Of a stretch of DNA of 64,000 nucleotides, positions 63,376 through 64,000 are shown piece by piece. Position 1 is the stretch's first letter. The number at the start of each line of letters is the position of its first letter. A model generated the notes under the pieces. It made no database searches. It worked only from the letters and a program-made list of their open reading frames with translations, and was not told the DNA's origin. This stretch comes from Eumeta japonica (taxonomy: Eukaryota > Arthropoda > Insecta > Lepidoptera > Psychidae): contig BGZK01000006.1 in NCBI GenBank assembly GCA_005406025.1, positions 1,364,001 to 1,428,000 on the forward strand. Reading direction: 5' to 3'. A program made the position numbers and the translations under genes.

Positions 63376-64000
63376 CGCTTGTTTAAGTGACAAAAAAAAA
63401 AAGAGAAATGACTACGCATTATTAAATTCGTTAAAAAAATATTGTCTGAATATTTATAAAGAAAAAAAACCAAACAAGTCATAAGATCCAGGGAAACGTT
63501 GTTAGACAACTTCGGTAACTTTCAATAACCTTATTTCAAATTTCATTTCGATAAAGAAAAATAGGCTTTGACGGTATCGTGAACGCGTTCCAACCTGATA
63601 ATTCATGACCTACCTACCAAAACAAAACATTTCACGAAAATTGTAAAGTTACGATCGGTTTTTGACCTTTTGATTAATCGATGAAGGCACGTTATGCACG
63701 AATTTAGGGCTTCGCATTAATTCAAATCTCAAGATGCCGTGTTACCGAGACGATTTCGTAACATTTAATTCGGTTTATAATATAAATACCGTGTAAGCCA
63801 CACCGTTTGCCTTTCTGCAAAGTAAAGGCAAAGAACAAAATAAAGTAAAAAACAAAAAGAGCAAAGAAGTATAGTTAGATATGGTCCTATTGCAATTTTA
63901 TCTACAGCCTTCATTTCACTGTCACTATCAAATACCGTCTGCGATTATGGTAATACACCAGTATATTAATGGCGGTGTGCTTCAAACTTCCATTTGGAAT
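63376..64000. other. Unassigned window end
   Basis: AT-rich; no gene, repeat boundary or RNA recognised. Confidence 0.4.

Noticed and set aside
1..64000. CRISPR arrays, operons or defence islands
   Set aside because: The DNA is clearly intron-bearing insect sequence; the tandem repeats seen are microsatellites, minisatellites or element remnants.

Overview
The window is eukaryotic and reads as lepidopteran (moth or butterfly) DNA. It is AT-rich, its genes have short GC-richer exons with GT-AG introns, and it is full of degenerate insect repeats: LINE fragments, MITEs, foldback elements, microsatellites and SINE-like pieces. I see no prokaryotic, CRISPR or viral gene content. The order Lepidoptera is inferred from the repeat types; I cannot name the species.

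Two intact protein-coding genes can be rebuilt, both on the minus strand. They are tandem paralogues of the CRAL-TRIO (SEC14-like, alpha-tocopherol-transfer-protein-like) lipid-carrier family. Gene B (coding 53213-61133, 306 aa) lies upstream of gene A (coding 29996-39904, 310 aa). Each has seven coding exons. Exons 2 to 7 have identical lengths in the two genes (160, 59, 197, 111, 103 and 152 bp) and identical intron phases, so they arose by duplication of a whole gene. No other host gene is recognisable.

Layout. 1-29700 is gene-free and holds repeats: a foldback at 3260-3441, a non-autonomous hAT element with a perfect 8-bp target duplication at 5557-6214, a degenerate 120-bp tandem repeat, a LINE fragment at 14190-15310 with a second 3'-end copy at 24340-24910, a GACA/GATA tract at 15461-15816, and a 1.2-kb element with 230-bp terminal inverted repeats and a decayed ORF at 17592-18786. 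29700-39911 is gene A, with a dead RTE-type LINE in intron 4. 39912-52900 is intergenic, with a palindrome/(TA)n cluster, an RT fragment, a hAT-like MITE and a GC-rich block at 51913-52242 that may be the promoter and 5' untranslated exon of gene A. 52895-61159 is gene B. 61160-64000 holds no clear gene, only a CpG-rich block near 63000-63370.

The two genes probably encode cytosolic carriers of small hydrophobic ligands, but the ligand cannot be read from the sequence. The most unusual items are the inverted-repeat element at 17592-18786 with an unassigned ORF remnant, the textbook hAT insertion at 5557-6214, and a 73-bp block of near-identity between the two paralogous exon 2 copies, which suggests gene conversion. 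I found no convincing undescribed multi-gene system.
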